A stretch of 64,000 bases of DNA. It comes from Pseudomonas putida. GTDB taxonomy: Bacteria > Pseudomonadota > Gammaproteobacteria > Pseudomonadales > Pseudomonadaceae. The stretch covers positions 1 through 64,000 of the forward strand of contig NZ_BSKJ01000004.1 in assembly GCF_030159595.1 (NCBI RefSeq), in the 5' to 3' direction. Under the pieces are notes generated by a model, which saw nothing but the letters and a program-made list of their open reading frames with translations, was not told where the DNA came from and did no database searches. Position numbers and translations under genes: made by a program. Shown piece by piece: positions 25,818 to 34,515 of this stretch. The number at the start of each line of letters is the position of its first letter. Position 1 is the first letter of the stretch.

Positions 25818-26747
25818 TCAGAGGGCCGGCCCCGACGCCACGCTGACACCTGCCAGCGTTGTGAAGGAGATGTCCTTGGCCGTGAGCAGAAAATCGCTCA
25901 CGAATGGCACCTCCAGCATGTCGCTGCGCAGCGCTGCGTAGAGCCTGGCCTGCAAGCCATGTTCGCCAAGGCGCTTGGCGGTCACATAGCCACGCGAACT
26001 GTACTCATGCACCGCCCAGTTGGGCAGGCAGCAGACGCCGCGCCCGGACGCCACCAGTTGCATCATCATCACGGTCAGTTCCGAGGTGCGTACCTGCGCC
26101 GGTTCGACGTCCGCAGGGTCGAGGAAGCGGGTGAAGATATCCAGGCGAGGGCGTTCGATCGGGTAGGTGATCAACGTCTGGTTGGCGATATCGGAAGGTT
26201 CCAGGTAAGGCTTGTCGCGCAGGGCGTGGTGGTTGTCGATGGCCAGCAGTGCCTCATAACCGAACAGCGGCACATAGCTGATGCCCGGCAGTGTTACCGG
26301 GTCGGAGGTGACTACCAGGTCGAGGTCGCCGCGCTCCAGGGCAGGCAGTGGCGCGAAGGAAAAACCGGAAGCAAGGTCTAGCTCCACCTCTGGCCAGGCG
26401 CTGCGGAACTCGTCCACTGAAGGCATCAGCCACTGGTAGCAGCTGTGGCATTCGATGGCGATGTGCAGCCGCCCGGCCGAGCCCCCGGCCAGTTTGCCAA
26501 GGTCCCGTTCAGTACTGCGGATTTGTGGCAACACCTGGTCGGCCAGCTGTAACAGCTTCAGCCCGGCACTGGTGAAGCGCACCGGCCTGGATTTGCGCAC
26601 GAACAGCGGCATGCCGATGCGCTCTTCCATGTCGCGGAACTGGTGCGACAGGGCTGACTGGGTCAGGTGCAGGCGCTCGGCGGCCTCGTGCAGGCTGTCG
26701 GTTTCACGCAGCGCGTGAAGGGTTCGCAGGTGGCGTAAATCGATCAT
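25818..26747 (-). CDS. metR: MetR-type LysR regulator of methionine synthesis
   Basis: This 309-residue LysR protein matches MetR closely: HTH LHEAAERLHLTQSALSHQFRDMEE..GMPLFVRKSRPVRFT, then IAIECHSCYQWLMP, GDLDLVVTSDP and LITYPIERPRLDIFTRFLDP. MetR uses homocysteine as co-activator and binds TGAA-N5-TTCA. It is the last gene of mesX-mesD-flavin reductase-metR, and a perfect MetR box lies before mesX. ATG at 26747 starts the homology; the ribosome binding site is weak, so translation may depend on coupling or a separate promoter. Confidence 0.88.
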   Translation of the reverse strand: MIDLRHLRTLHALRETDSLHEAAERLHLTQSALSHQFRDMEERIGMPLFVRKSRPVRFTSAGLKLLQLADQVLPQIRSTERDLGKLAGGSAGRLHIAIECHSCYQWLMPSVDEFRSAWPEVELDLASGFSFAPLPALERGDLDLVVTSDPVTLPGISYVPLFGYEALLAIDNHHALRDKPYLEPSDIANQTLITYPIERPRLDIFTRFLDPADVEPAQVRTSELTVMMMQLVASGRGVCCLPNWAVHEYSSRGYVTAKRLGEHGLQARLYAALRSDMLEVPFVSDFLLTAKDISFTTLAGVSVASGPAL

Positions 26748-26846
26748 GGGGTAAATTACGGATCCACTCGATAAACGTGGGTTCTCCTCACTATCGAGCG
26801 GCCCTGGCAATCCCTTTCAGTAGGTTTCCGTTAGTGGGGAAGAGGC

Positions 26847-27356
26847 TCAAGCCGCGTCGTGCGCGGCGATGTTGCGGTATTGCCCCTTGAAATACAGCAG
26901 TGGCTGCGTACCAGCCGCTGCCTGCACGCCCAGCGCTTTGACTTCACCAATCACGATCAGGTGATCCCCGGCGGCGTGTTCAGCGTGAATTTCGCAATCG
27001 AGCCAGTGGAGACTGCCCGCAATGATCGGGTTACCCAGCGGCGACGCCTGCCATTGCACGTCGTGCCATTTGTCGGTGCCGCGCTGTGCAAAGCGGTTGG
27101 AAATGCCAACCTGCTCACCTGACAGGATGTTGACCATGAAGCGGCCAGCCTGGCGAATCTTCGGGTAGCTGGCCGAACGGGACATCACACTGAATGACAC
27201 CAGCGCAGGGCTCATCGACACGCTGTAGAACGACTGGCAGGTGAAGCCGACGGGCTCACCATCAAGGTGCGATGTAATCACCGTGATGCCGGATGCGAAG
27301 TGCCCCAGCGCCTGGCGAAAAATCGACGGCTCGATAGCCTTATCGGAAAGCAACAT
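26847..27356 (-). CDS. flavin reductase-domain protein of the MesD/MesX operon
   Basis: This 169-residue protein has the FMN-binding split-barrel flavin reductase fold: FRQALGHFASGITVITSHLDGEPVGFTCQSF at the N-terminus, VNILSGEQ in the middle and HLIVIGEVKAL toward the end. Such proteins reduce FMN or FAD with NAD(P)H for a partner oxygen-using enzyme. Here it lies 25 bp after mesD in the same operon. The MesD-type methionine synthase is known to need MesX and oxygen, so a reduced-flavin supply for MesX is a plausible role. ATG at 27356 has AGGA upstream. Confidence 0.83.
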   Translation of the reverse strand: MLLSDKAIEPSIFRQALGHFASGITVITSHLDGEPVGFTCQSFYSVSMSPALVSFSVMSRSASYPKIRQAGRFMVNILSGEQVGISNRFAQRGTDKWHDVQWQASPLGNPIIAGSLHWLDCEIHAEHAAGDHLIVIGEVKALGVQAAAGTQPLLYFKGQYRNIAAHDAA

Positions 27357-27381
27357 AGTAGGTCCTGTGGCTGCGTTTGCT

Positions 27382-28416
27382 TCAGCGTGCGTTAACGAGT
27401 TCCTGGCGGACGATTGCCGCGCCTGCACTCAACGCCTTGAGCTTGCCGCTGGCTACACGACGAGGCAGGGGGGCCATACCGCAATTGGTGCAGGGGTAAA
27501 GTTTGTCGGCATCGACGAACTGCAGTGCTTTGCGCAGGGTGTCGGCCACCTGCTCAGGTGTTTCAATGACATGGGTGGCCACATCAATGGCGCCGACCAT
27601 GACTTTCTTGCCGCGAATCAGCTCGATCAGGTCCATTGGAACATGCGAGTTATGGCATTCCAACGAAATGATATCGATGCTCGACTGTTGCAGTTTGGGG
27701 AAGGCTTGCTCATATTGCCGCCATTCCGAACCCAAGGTCTTTTTCCAGTCAGTATTGGCTTTGATGCCATAGCCATAGCAGATATGGACGGCTGTTTCGC
27801 ACTTGAGGCCTTCAATGGCCCTTTCCAGGGTGGCCACGCCCCAGTCATTCACGTCGTCAAAGAAAACATTGAACGCAGGTTCGTCGAACTGAATGATGTC
27901 AACACCGGCCGCTTCCAGTTCTCTGGCTTCCTGATTGAGAATCCTGGCGAATTCCCAGGCCAGTTTTTCGCGGCTTTTATAGTGGCTGTCGTACAGTGTA
28001 TCGATCATGGTCATGGGGCCAGGCAGCGCCCATTTTATCGGCTGCGTGGTTTGTTGGCGCAAGAATTTGGCATCTTCGACAAATACGGGTTTCTGTCGAG
28101 CCACAGCACCGACCACTGTCGGCACGCTGGCATCGTAGCGGTCGCGGATTCTAACGGTTTCACGTTGCTCGAAATCAACACCACTCAGGTGCTCGATAAA
28201 TGTGGTGACGAAGTGCTGACGTGTTTGTTCGCCATCGCTGACGATATCGATGCCGGCATGTTGCTGTTCTTGCAAGGCCAGGCGCAAGGCATCCTGTTTG
28301 CCTTCGATGAGTTGCTCGTCTTGCAACTTCCACGGTGACCAGAGCGTTTCGGGTTGAGCGAGCCAGGACGGTTTAGGCAGGCTGCCGGCAGTGGAAGTGG
28401 GTAGCAGAGTGTTCAT
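27382..28416 (-). CDS. mesD: folate-independent core methionine synthase
   Basis: This 344-residue protein equals only the C-terminal catalytic half of MetE. The zinc ligands are H211 and C213 (AVHICYG), E253 (SLECHNS) and C312 (TNCGMAPLPR), and the N-terminus GSLPKPSWL is typical of core-MetE. Core MetE proteins lack the folate-binding half; the MesD family makes methionine from homocysteine without methyl-tetrahydrofolate and depends on MesX. The adjoining gene encodes MesX, so MesD is favoured over other core-MetE families. It begins 27 bp after mesX ends. Confidence 0.87.
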   Translation of the reverse strand: MNTLLPTSTAGSLPKPSWLAQPETLWSPWKLQDEQLIEGKQDALRLALQEQQHAGIDIVSDGEQTRQHFVTTFIEHLSGVDFEQRETVRIRDRYDASVPTVVGAVARQKPVFVEDAKFLRQQTTQPIKWALPGPMTMIDTLYDSHYKSREKLAWEFARILNQEARELEAAGVDIIQFDEPAFNVFFDDVNDWGVATLERAIEGLKCETAVHICYGYGIKANTDWKKTLGSEWRQYEQAFPKLQQSSIDIISLECHNSHVPMDLIELIRGKKVMVGAIDVATHVIETPEQVADTLRKALQFVDADKLYPCTNCGMAPLPRRVASGKLKALSAGAAIVRQELVNAR

Positions 28417-28443
28417 GAACAGCGACCTTGTACTTTAAATGGA

Positions 28444-29427
28444 TCAACGGGCGTATTGAGCGGACCATTGCTCAAGCGTGGCCTGGTAGGGTTTGACAAA
28501 TTGCGCCTCGGCAAATTTGCCCTGTTCGATCGCCAACCGGCTGCGCTCTTCCCGATCGTAAACAATGCGCGTGAGCGAGTAGTCCTGGTGCTCCAGGCTG
28601 GGCTGGTAGGCCTTGCCGGCTGCAGAATTGGCATTGTAGATTTCGGGTCGGTAGATCTTCTGGAAGGTGTCCATGGTGCTGATGGTGCTGATCAGCTCAA
28701 GGTTGGTGTAGTCCGCCAGCAAGTCACCGGCAAAATAGAATGCCAACGGGGCAACACTGTCCGGCGGCATGAAATAGCGGACCTTCAAGCCCATTTTCTT
28801 GAAGTATTCGTCCGTCAGCGAGTATTCATCCTGCTGGTATTCCGCGCCCAGTACAGGGTGCTGGTTTTCGGTGCGGTAGTAGGTTTTGCTGCTCGACACA
28901 CTCAGGCAGATAACCGGCGGTTTGTTGAAATGCTGCTGGTAGGTTTGCGAGTTGACGAAGCATTTGAACAGGTTGCCGTGCAGCGCGCCAAAGTTGTCGG
29001 GCGTGCTGAAGGTTGGCCGATGCTTGTTGTGCTCCAGCAACAGTACACTGAAGTCGTAATCGCGAACGTACGAGGAAAAGTTGTTGCCTACCATGCCCTC
29101 GATGCGGGTGTCGGTTGTGCGGTCGACAATATGGGTTTTCAGTATTTCTATCAACGGCAGGGCGGTGCCGCGCGGCGCGGCTTCCATGTTCATCTCCACC
29201 GAGATGATTTCCAGCTCGACGTGATAGCGGTCATTTCCGGGGTTATCCCAATGCGCCAGCGCGTTGAAGCGGTTGTCAATCATCGCCAAGGTGTTGCGCA
29301 GGTTTTCCTGGCGGTTCGCACCCCGCGCCAAGTTGGCGAAGTTGGTGGTGACGCGGGTGTTTTCGGCAGGGTGATAATGTTCGTCGAAGGCAATGCGCTT
29401 GACGGTAAACGCAGGTTCTTTATTCAT
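28444..29427 (-). CDS. mesX: MesX (DUF1852), partner of the MesD methionine synthase
   Basis: This 327-residue DUF1852 protein contains characteristic segments RVTTNFANLARGANRQENLRNT and SVSSSKTYYRTENQHP. MesX is required, with oxygen, for methionine synthesis by MesD-type enzymes; its exact chemistry is unresolved. ATG at 29427 was chosen because homology starts at MNKEPAFTVKRI; the frame is open 26 codons further. It is first in the operon mesX-mesD-flavin reductase-metR, and a perfect MetR box lies 138 bp upstream. Confidence 0.85.
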   Translation of the reverse strand: MNKEPAFTVKRIAFDEHYHPAENTRVTTNFANLARGANRQENLRNTLAMIDNRFNALAHWDNPGNDRYHVELEIISVEMNMEAAPRGTALPLIEILKTHIVDRTTDTRIEGMVGNNFSSYVRDYDFSVLLLEHNKHRPTFSTPDNFGALHGNLFKCFVNSQTYQQHFNKPPVICLSVSSSKTYYRTENQHPVLGAEYQQDEYSLTDEYFKKMGLKVRYFMPPDSVAPLAFYFAGDLLADYTNLELISTISTMDTFQKIYRPEIYNANSAAGKAYQPSLEHQDYSLTRIVYDREERSRLAIEQGKFAEAQFVKPYQATLEQWSAQYAR

Positions 29428-29564
29428 GGTGAGCGGTGTCCTGATACCTGAGGTCGAGCGTTCCAGTGCTTTCCAGTTGCATCGACTGGGGCCTTCACTC
29501 AACAAACTTTATGTTGATGCATGATCAGGGCCTATTTTAGGCAGGGCCTCTACATGAAGGGTAT

Positions 29565-29577
29565 TGAAGATAATTCA
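29565..29577. promoter_or_regulatory. MetR box upstream of mesX
   Basis: TGAAGATAATTCA is a perfect match to the MetR consensus TGAA-N5-TTCA, 138 bp before the mesX start codon. A further TGAA lies ten bases to the left (29555). It fits activation of the mesX operon by the MetR encoded at its end. Confidence 0.72.
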
Positions 29578-29704
29578 CAGGTTTTTTAGCGCTGTTCATG
29601 ATGTGTGCCATGGCCAGTTTCAGGCGCGCGACTGAAGAACTCGCCGGCTTTCACTGGCTGGCATATTCGCACTGAACCGGCCCACGCCATCGCTGAGCTG
29701 TTCC

Positions 29705-32700
29705 TTACTGGCGTACCCGCCAGGGGCAGGGCGAACTGCGTATGTTGCGTGGCCCAACCAGCTCGGGCGTCTGCCCCGGAGAACGGTCGGCCAGCACCCT
29801 GCAGACGTGAGCGATCAGCTCATCAAAGCGTAGGGTGCTTCCGGCCTCCCTGGCCCTGCGCAGCTGTTCGACCAGCGTGTAAGTGAAAGCGCCATAGCTG
29901 GCGGCACCGGCTTCGTATTCACTTGCCTTCTGGTTTTCCATTGCCGCGAACAGCAGCAAAGGCAGGTAGGGACCGTGATGGCCATAAAGCCGCCCCTGGC
30001 GCTGGAGCTGTCTGACATCGTCCGGGCGCAGCTCGGTGGCACAGCCCTGGGAGCGGCGTTGGCGTTGGGGCAGGTGCCTGCCCTGGTCTGTTCCCTGGGT
30101 GAAGTCCCGGTGAGCTTCGCCTTGGGCAAACCGGCGCTCTTCCCAGTCACGGGCCGCATCGTCCCACAGCAGTGCACGGTGGCGAATGTCGCTGGGCGCC
30201 GTTATGCCGCGCACGCGGCCGTTACCACGCGTCATTCCGCTGGCGTAGCAGCAATCGAAAATAACGCTGAGCCTGGCGCTGTCACCCTCTGGAGAGAAGG
30301 GCAGGTGGCTGTAGAACTGGCGAAAGAGCTTGTCGGTGAAGTGGGTAGATGAGTCATTCCAGTCGAAGTCGTGCAGCACCAGGGTCTCATCCAGCCGGTC
30401 CGCCTCTCGGCTGCTGCAGCTTGCCGGCAGTTGTGCGCCGTGACCGGAGTAGAAGAACAGGCGTTCGTCCCCAGACCGGGTGCCCTCCATTAGCCACTCC
30501 AGGCGCTCTTCCAGATTGGCACGGGTGGCACGGGCGTCATGCAGCAGGCGGATGTCGCCAGCGTCGTAGCCGCTTTCCTGGAGCATGCGGCTGATCAGGT
30601 AGGTGTCGTTGATACAGCCATTGAGGCGCATCTCGGCGTCCGGGTAGTCATTGATGCCGACGATAAGCGCACGACGTTTGCGCTGCCCGCTGCGGGACAG
30701 GAACGCCGGCACTTCAAGGGCACGATTCGCTACGGTGCTGCGGGCAAGCTGGGGCCACAGGTCCGTCTGGCTGGTATCGTCCATGAGATAGGCCGCGCCG
30801 GAGTGGTTCAGGTCCAGTACGTCTTCACGCAGGGGAATGTCAAAAAGGGTAGTCAGGTCGATGCGTGCCGAGTCCGGTGACGTGATGGGGCGAGTGAACA
30901 CGCGATCATTGGGGTTGTAGAGGTGGTACCAACGCCTGATGCCTCGGCCGTTTTCGTGCAGGCGCATGACACGGCCTGCCCAGACCTCGCGCATGATGAC
31001 CGGGTGGGCGATCTGCGAACCGAAGCTCACCAGAACTCGACCGTCGATGAGGTTCAGGTCTGTCCCCGGCTTGGCCACCGCACGGCGGAACGCGTCGTAG
31101 CAGATCAGGCTGCCCAGGCTGTGGGCAAGGATGACCTGCGGCTGGACTTGTTCGAGGGTGTCCAGCAAGCGCTTGCACAGACGCGTTCGAAGCGTGGCGT
31201 CTTCCAGCCACTGGACTGTCATGCCGACGGTCCAGCGCAACATCTGGTCCACGGGCACACCCCAGGCGCGTGTGCCTGCCGCATCCCTTTCATGGGGTTC
31301 GTCCAGCAGCATGGCGAGCCCGCGTGCGATCTGCGCGAAGTCGGGCCCATTGCCGAACAGGTCGTCATAGCGCAAAAACACGATGTCTTCCGGTTCGACC
31401 CTGCGACCGTTGCGCTCAAGGTTGGTGCTGATCGCGGCGCGCCACTGCGCTTGCCAGTCGGGCTCCGAGGTCCATTCCCCATTGCCGGCTTCGCCATGGC
31501 CGACGCCATGCAGGCAGAGCACGCGCAAGTGCTCGGTTGCGGTTTTGGGCAGGACTGCGCCGGTATCGTGCAGGCGCGTCGCTGTGTTCAGTGGGTCGCT
31601 GGCATTGAGCATGAGGTCTTGCAGGCGGCGAAGCTTGGCCTCGAGTTTGTCGGGGCTCGCGATTGCACGTTTGCCGAGGGTGAGGTCTTGCGTGGCGGGC
31701 CTGGCGCTGTTCTTCCAGGCTTGCCCCAGGTTCTGGCCATCGAAGTATGCCAGTGAGGTGTCCAGCACCTGGCGGATACTGGTGGCCAGGCCTGTCTCCG
31801 TCCTGCGGACGTTGCTGTAGGTGGGGGGCGGGGTGGTGGTGAGGCGGAACGCTTTGTCGACAACCGGCACGGTACGCCAGACGGGCGCTTCGCCGAAGTG
31901 CCTGGCCTGTTCGACCCGTTTGCCCAGTTTGTAGCGCGGCAACTTGAAGTGGTCACAAAGAAAAGCCAACAGGCTGGTGTGGTCGTAGTGCGTGTAGTGA
32001 TCGTCTTGCAGCGTGTCATTCCACGGCACCAGCCCGGGCATGAGCCAGGGTGAAGCGAGAATGGCCGGCACGCGCGCCCCCAGGCGGGTGAATGGGGCTA
32101 TGTCGGCCCAGGTAACATCTGCCGCGTGATTGTCTGGTGCCACCGTGCGTGGTGGAACCACATGGTCGTAGAAACCGCCATGTTCATCGTAAAGCAGCAC
32201 GAACAGCGTCTTTTTCCATACGTCCACATTTGCCATCAGCGCATTGAAGACTTCACCGATGAAGTGGTCGCCAAGCCGCAAGTCTTCAGAGGGGTGATGG
32301 GAGTTGTTCGGCCCAAGGGTGTCATACAGAAGCCCGTAGCTTGGCTCGATCCACGCCAGCGCGGGTAGTGCGTCCTTGAGGACCTCTTCCTTGAATGCAG
32401 CGATGGAAGAATGCCTTAGCCCCTCCTTGACCAAGGTGGCAAGCGGTACCTTGCCGTCCGAATAGATGCGCGCATCGTGCCCGTTGGCCTTGAGCAAGGA
32501 GAAGATGCTTTCCTCGCCGAACTGGGCGATCAGGCTCTTGATGCCAGCCAGCATGGTTTTTTCGCCCGGCATGAGTACGCGCCCATGACAGCTGCCAAGC
32601 ATGGCGAAAAAGCGATTGGGCCAGGTTGGCCCAGGCACCGAGCAGAACCAGCGGTCGCAGACGGTGAAGTGCCGGGCAAGCCCCTGGATGGCGGGTAAAG

Positions 32701-33175
32701 GGTCTTGTGCCGGATCGGTGGGGAACGGCACGAAGTTCATCGCCCGCTGGGCAATGGATTGTGCATGGACTTTGTGGGCCTTTAGCACCGACCTGGCCGT
32801 CATATAAGCGTTCTGGGCGAACCCGTCCATGCTCGGGGCTGACAGGCTGGTCGATACGCCGTCGTTGAACTGTTTCACGACATCGTCGTATTCGTGGCCC
32901 AGGTCGACACCCTCGCGTTTCAGGCCCGTCGCTACGTCCAGGTAAGGTGGCGGTACCCAAAGGCTGAAGTCATCGGGCTGCTCGGCCGCCTGCGTGAGGG
33001 TGATGGCGGGGCCACCACTTGCCGGCGTCAGTGGGTTCGTGCGCAATGCTTTGTGGTCCACGCCCTCGCAGTCCTTGGCAATACGCTTGTAATCACCCAG
33101 CAAGTGATCGAACGAACGGTTCTCCATCATCAGTACAACGACGTGGCGGATTTCGCTTTGCCAGTTTTTCGCCAT
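29705..33175 (-). CDS. phospholipase C-like / alpha-beta hydrolase / metacaspase-like fusion protein
   Basis: This 1156-residue protein joins three enzyme domains. Residues 1-480 are a phosphoesterase of the phospholipase C/AcpA family (MMENRSFDHLLGDY at 16-29; YDEHGGFYDHVVPP at 329-342; no signal peptide). Residues about 548-800 are an alpha/beta hydrolase (LCLHGVGHG at 553-561; nucleophile S686 in AHSLGS). Residues about 834-1150 are a C14 caspase/metacaspase-like domain (RALIVGINDYPDA; His912 in YSGHGAQ; Cys976 in FDCCYASG; SYGAFTYTLVEQL). The start has only a weak ribosome binding site. No obvious operon partner exists; a Cys-rich small protein is divergent 309 bp away. I infer a toxin, lipid-damage or defence effector. 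Confidence 0.85.
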   Translation of the reverse strand: MAKNWQSEIRHVVVLMMENRSFDHLLGDYKRIAKDCEGVDHKALRTNPLTPASGGPAITLTQAAEQPDDFSLWVPPPYLDVATGLKREGVDLGHEYDDVVKQFNDGVSTSLSAPSMDGFAQNAYMTARSVLKAHKVHAQSIAQRAMNFVPFPTDPAQDPLPAIQGLARHFTVCDRWFCSVPGPTWPNRFFAMLGSCHGRVLMPGEKTMLAGIKSLIAQFGEESIFSLLKANGHDARIYSDGKVPLATLVKEGLRHSSIAAFKEEVLKDALPALAWIEPSYGLLYDTLGPNNSHHPSEDLRLGDHFIGEVFNALMANVDVWKKTLFVLLYDEHGGFYDHVVPPRTVAPDNHAADVTWADIAPFTRLGARVPAILASPWLMPGLVPWNDTLQDDHYTHYDHTSLLAFLCDHFKLPRYKLGKRVEQARHFGEAPVWRTVPVVDKAFRLTTTPPPTYSNVRRTETGLATSIRQVLDTSLAYFDGQNLGQAWKNSARPATQDLTLGKRAIASPDKLEAKLRRLQDLMLNASDPLNTATRLHDTGAVLPKTATEHLRVLCLHGVGHGEAGNGEWTSEPDWQAQWRAAISTNLERNGRRVEPEDIVFLRYDDLFGNGPDFAQIARGLAMLLDEPHERDAAGTRAWGVPVDQMLRWTVGMTVQWLEDATLRTRLCKRLLDTLEQVQPQVILAHSLGSLICYDAFRRAVAKPGTDLNLIDGRVLVSFGSQIAHPVIMREVWAGRVMRLHENGRGIRRWYHLYNPNDRVFTRPITSPDSARIDLTTLFDIPLREDVLDLNHSGAAYLMDDTSQTDLWPQLARSTVANRALEVPAFLSRSGQRKRRALIVGINDYPDAEMRLNGCINDTYLISRMLQESGYDAGDIRLLHDARATRANLEERLEWLMEGTRSGDERLFFYSGHGAQLPASCSSREADRLDETLVLHDFDWNDSSTHFTDKLFRQFYSHLPFSPEGDSARLSVIFDCCYASGMTRGNGRVRGITAPSDIRHRALLWDDAARDWEERRFAQGEAHRDFTQGTDQGRHLPQRQRRSQGCATELRPDDVRQLQRQGRLYGHHGPYLPLLLFAAMENQKASEYEAGAASYGAFTYTLVEQLRRAREAGSTLRFDELIAHVCRVLADRSPGQTPELVGPRNIRSSPCPWRVRQ

Positions 33176-33484
33176 GTTTGCATGCTCTCAGAAGGGAACG
33201 CGGCATCGCCAGCATTGAGCGTCGCTCACCTCCATTTGCACTGTCAGGAGGAAACCGGCAGGCATTCTTCACTGTAGTACTGTCATTACATGGCATTACG
33301 CTAGTAACGTCAGGGCAGTCTGTCCAGTTCACGAGTGCCTCTTGGGCAATGCCAGGCCTTGTGAAATACGCTCAAAAAAGAAGATGCCTGGACTTGGCAC
33401 GAAAATCTCATGTCAATCGAAAGCCATACTATTCTTTTGGCTTTGCATCCACCCTTCATGGAAGAAGAACAAAAGGGGGCTTAC

Positions 33485-33718
33485 ATGAGTTGTCTGATCT
33501 GCGCGGGGCAGGCTGAAACTGTCGAATGCGCCCACGGATGGGAAGCGCGGTGTTGTTCCCAATGTGGATGTTACCGAATGTCCCAAACCCTCATCCTGGT
33601 CATGATGGAGGAGGGGCAGATTTTCGATACTGCGCGAATGCGCGAGTGGCTGACGGCTCGGCGCGTTCAGGTGCCTGTGCCTTCGATCGACCATCATCAG
33701 GCGATATTGGCCCGCTGA
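33485..33718 (+). CDS. 77-residue Cys-rich protein, unknown
   Basis: A small acidic protein whose first 30 residues hold seven Cys in zinc-ribbon-like spacing (CLIC, then CCSQCGC), followed by a helical tail (RMREWLTARRVQVPVPSIDHH). AGGGGG lies nine bases before the ATG. No family is recognised. It is divergent from the phospholipase-caspase fusion gene, so a regulatory or protective role for that protein is conceivable but unsupported. Confidence 0.6.
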   Translation: MSCLICAGQAETVECAHGWEARCCSQCGCYRMSQTLILVMMEEGQIFDTARMREWLTARRVQVPVPSIDHHQAILAR

Positions 33719-34047
33719 ACAGGCGATGCATCACATTCAGGGTGATATCATAATAATATTATCCGGCGCATTGCGCAGGCAAAGTTGCATCAGAACATCG
33801 CTCGTTTTAAAGAGTTCCTGGCGACAGGGAATAATTCTGCCTGTGCATGTCGGGGCAGAGAATCGATTGAACAATGGTTCTTTACCATGTTTAAATCGCG
33901 CCAGCTCAAACGCCTGGCAGCGCCTGGGCGTCGTGAGATACATGGACGGCTCGCAGTGAATCGCTAGACAGGCCTCGTGTTATTTCAACAGCGCAAAGGT
34001 TGCTGTGGCGTAAATTCACACACTCACTAAAGGGAATTAGGCATACC
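33719..34047. other. AT-richer intergenic region, no confident gene
   Basis: These 329 bp lie between two small plus-strand genes. A 60-codon plus-strand frame exists at 33785-33967, but it lacks a ribosome binding site and recognisable sequence. The region near 33745-33770 (atcataataatattat) is strongly AT-rich and may hold the promoter of the next gene. Nothing else was seen. Confidence 0.45.
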
Positions 34048-34338
34048 ATGCTGTTTTCGAACGAGCGGGAAATCATTGGCAGTTACAAGATGCTGCCCAC
34101 CAAAGACGCGGACGCCATTTACTCGCAGAAAAGCATGCTTCTCAAGGCTGCGAAGTTCCTCAAGCTGGTGGGCTGGTTTTGTATCATCCTCGGGTTGCCC
34201 ATGCTGTTCATGCTTGTACCCGGCATCATCATGATTGGGCTGGGTGTGTTCTTGCTGGTACGTGCCAACAAGAATATCAAGGTGATCGAGCAGGCAACTG
34301 AAGCGTATTGCGCTGAAATCGGCGTGGCACCGGTCTGA
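34048..34338 (+). CDS. 96-residue two-TM membrane protein, unknown
   Basis: Two hydrophobic helices (KLVGWFCIILGLPMLFMLV and PGIIMIGLGVFLLVRA, about residues 38-72) are flanked by a charged N-terminus and a short tail. No family is recognised. The ATG follows AAGGG by a rather long 14-15 bases. A clear terminator ends the unit 33 bp after the stop. Confidence 0.6.
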   Translation: MLFSNEREIIGSYKMLPTKDADAIYSQKSMLLKAAKFLKLVGWFCIILGLPMLFMLVPGIIMIGLGVFLLVRANKNIKVIEQATEAYCAEIGVAPV

Positions 34339-34370
34339 CGGGTTTGGGCCGCTAGCGCCATCAGCACTCA

Positions 34371-34409
34371 AGCCGTAGCCTCTTGTTCGTGGAAGAGGCT
34401 GCGGCTTTT
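34371..34409 (+). terminator. rho-independent terminator
   Basis: A 14-bp stem with one G-T mismatch (agccgtagcctctt / aagaggctgcggct) is followed by TTT on the plus strand, after the two-TM protein gene. Confidence 0.8.
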
Positions 34410-34515
34410 GCTTTTCAGCTGCCGGGGTTATCAACCCGGCACGGCGACCACGGACATTTCGACCAGACTGCGGCATCATGTCTCGCTCAATCATCACCTG
34501 ATGCAGGAGACAGCG

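Noticed and set aside
33785..33967. 60-codon plus-strand ORF between two small genes
   Set aside because: No ribosome binding site, no recognisable sequence and atypical composition. Left as intergenic.
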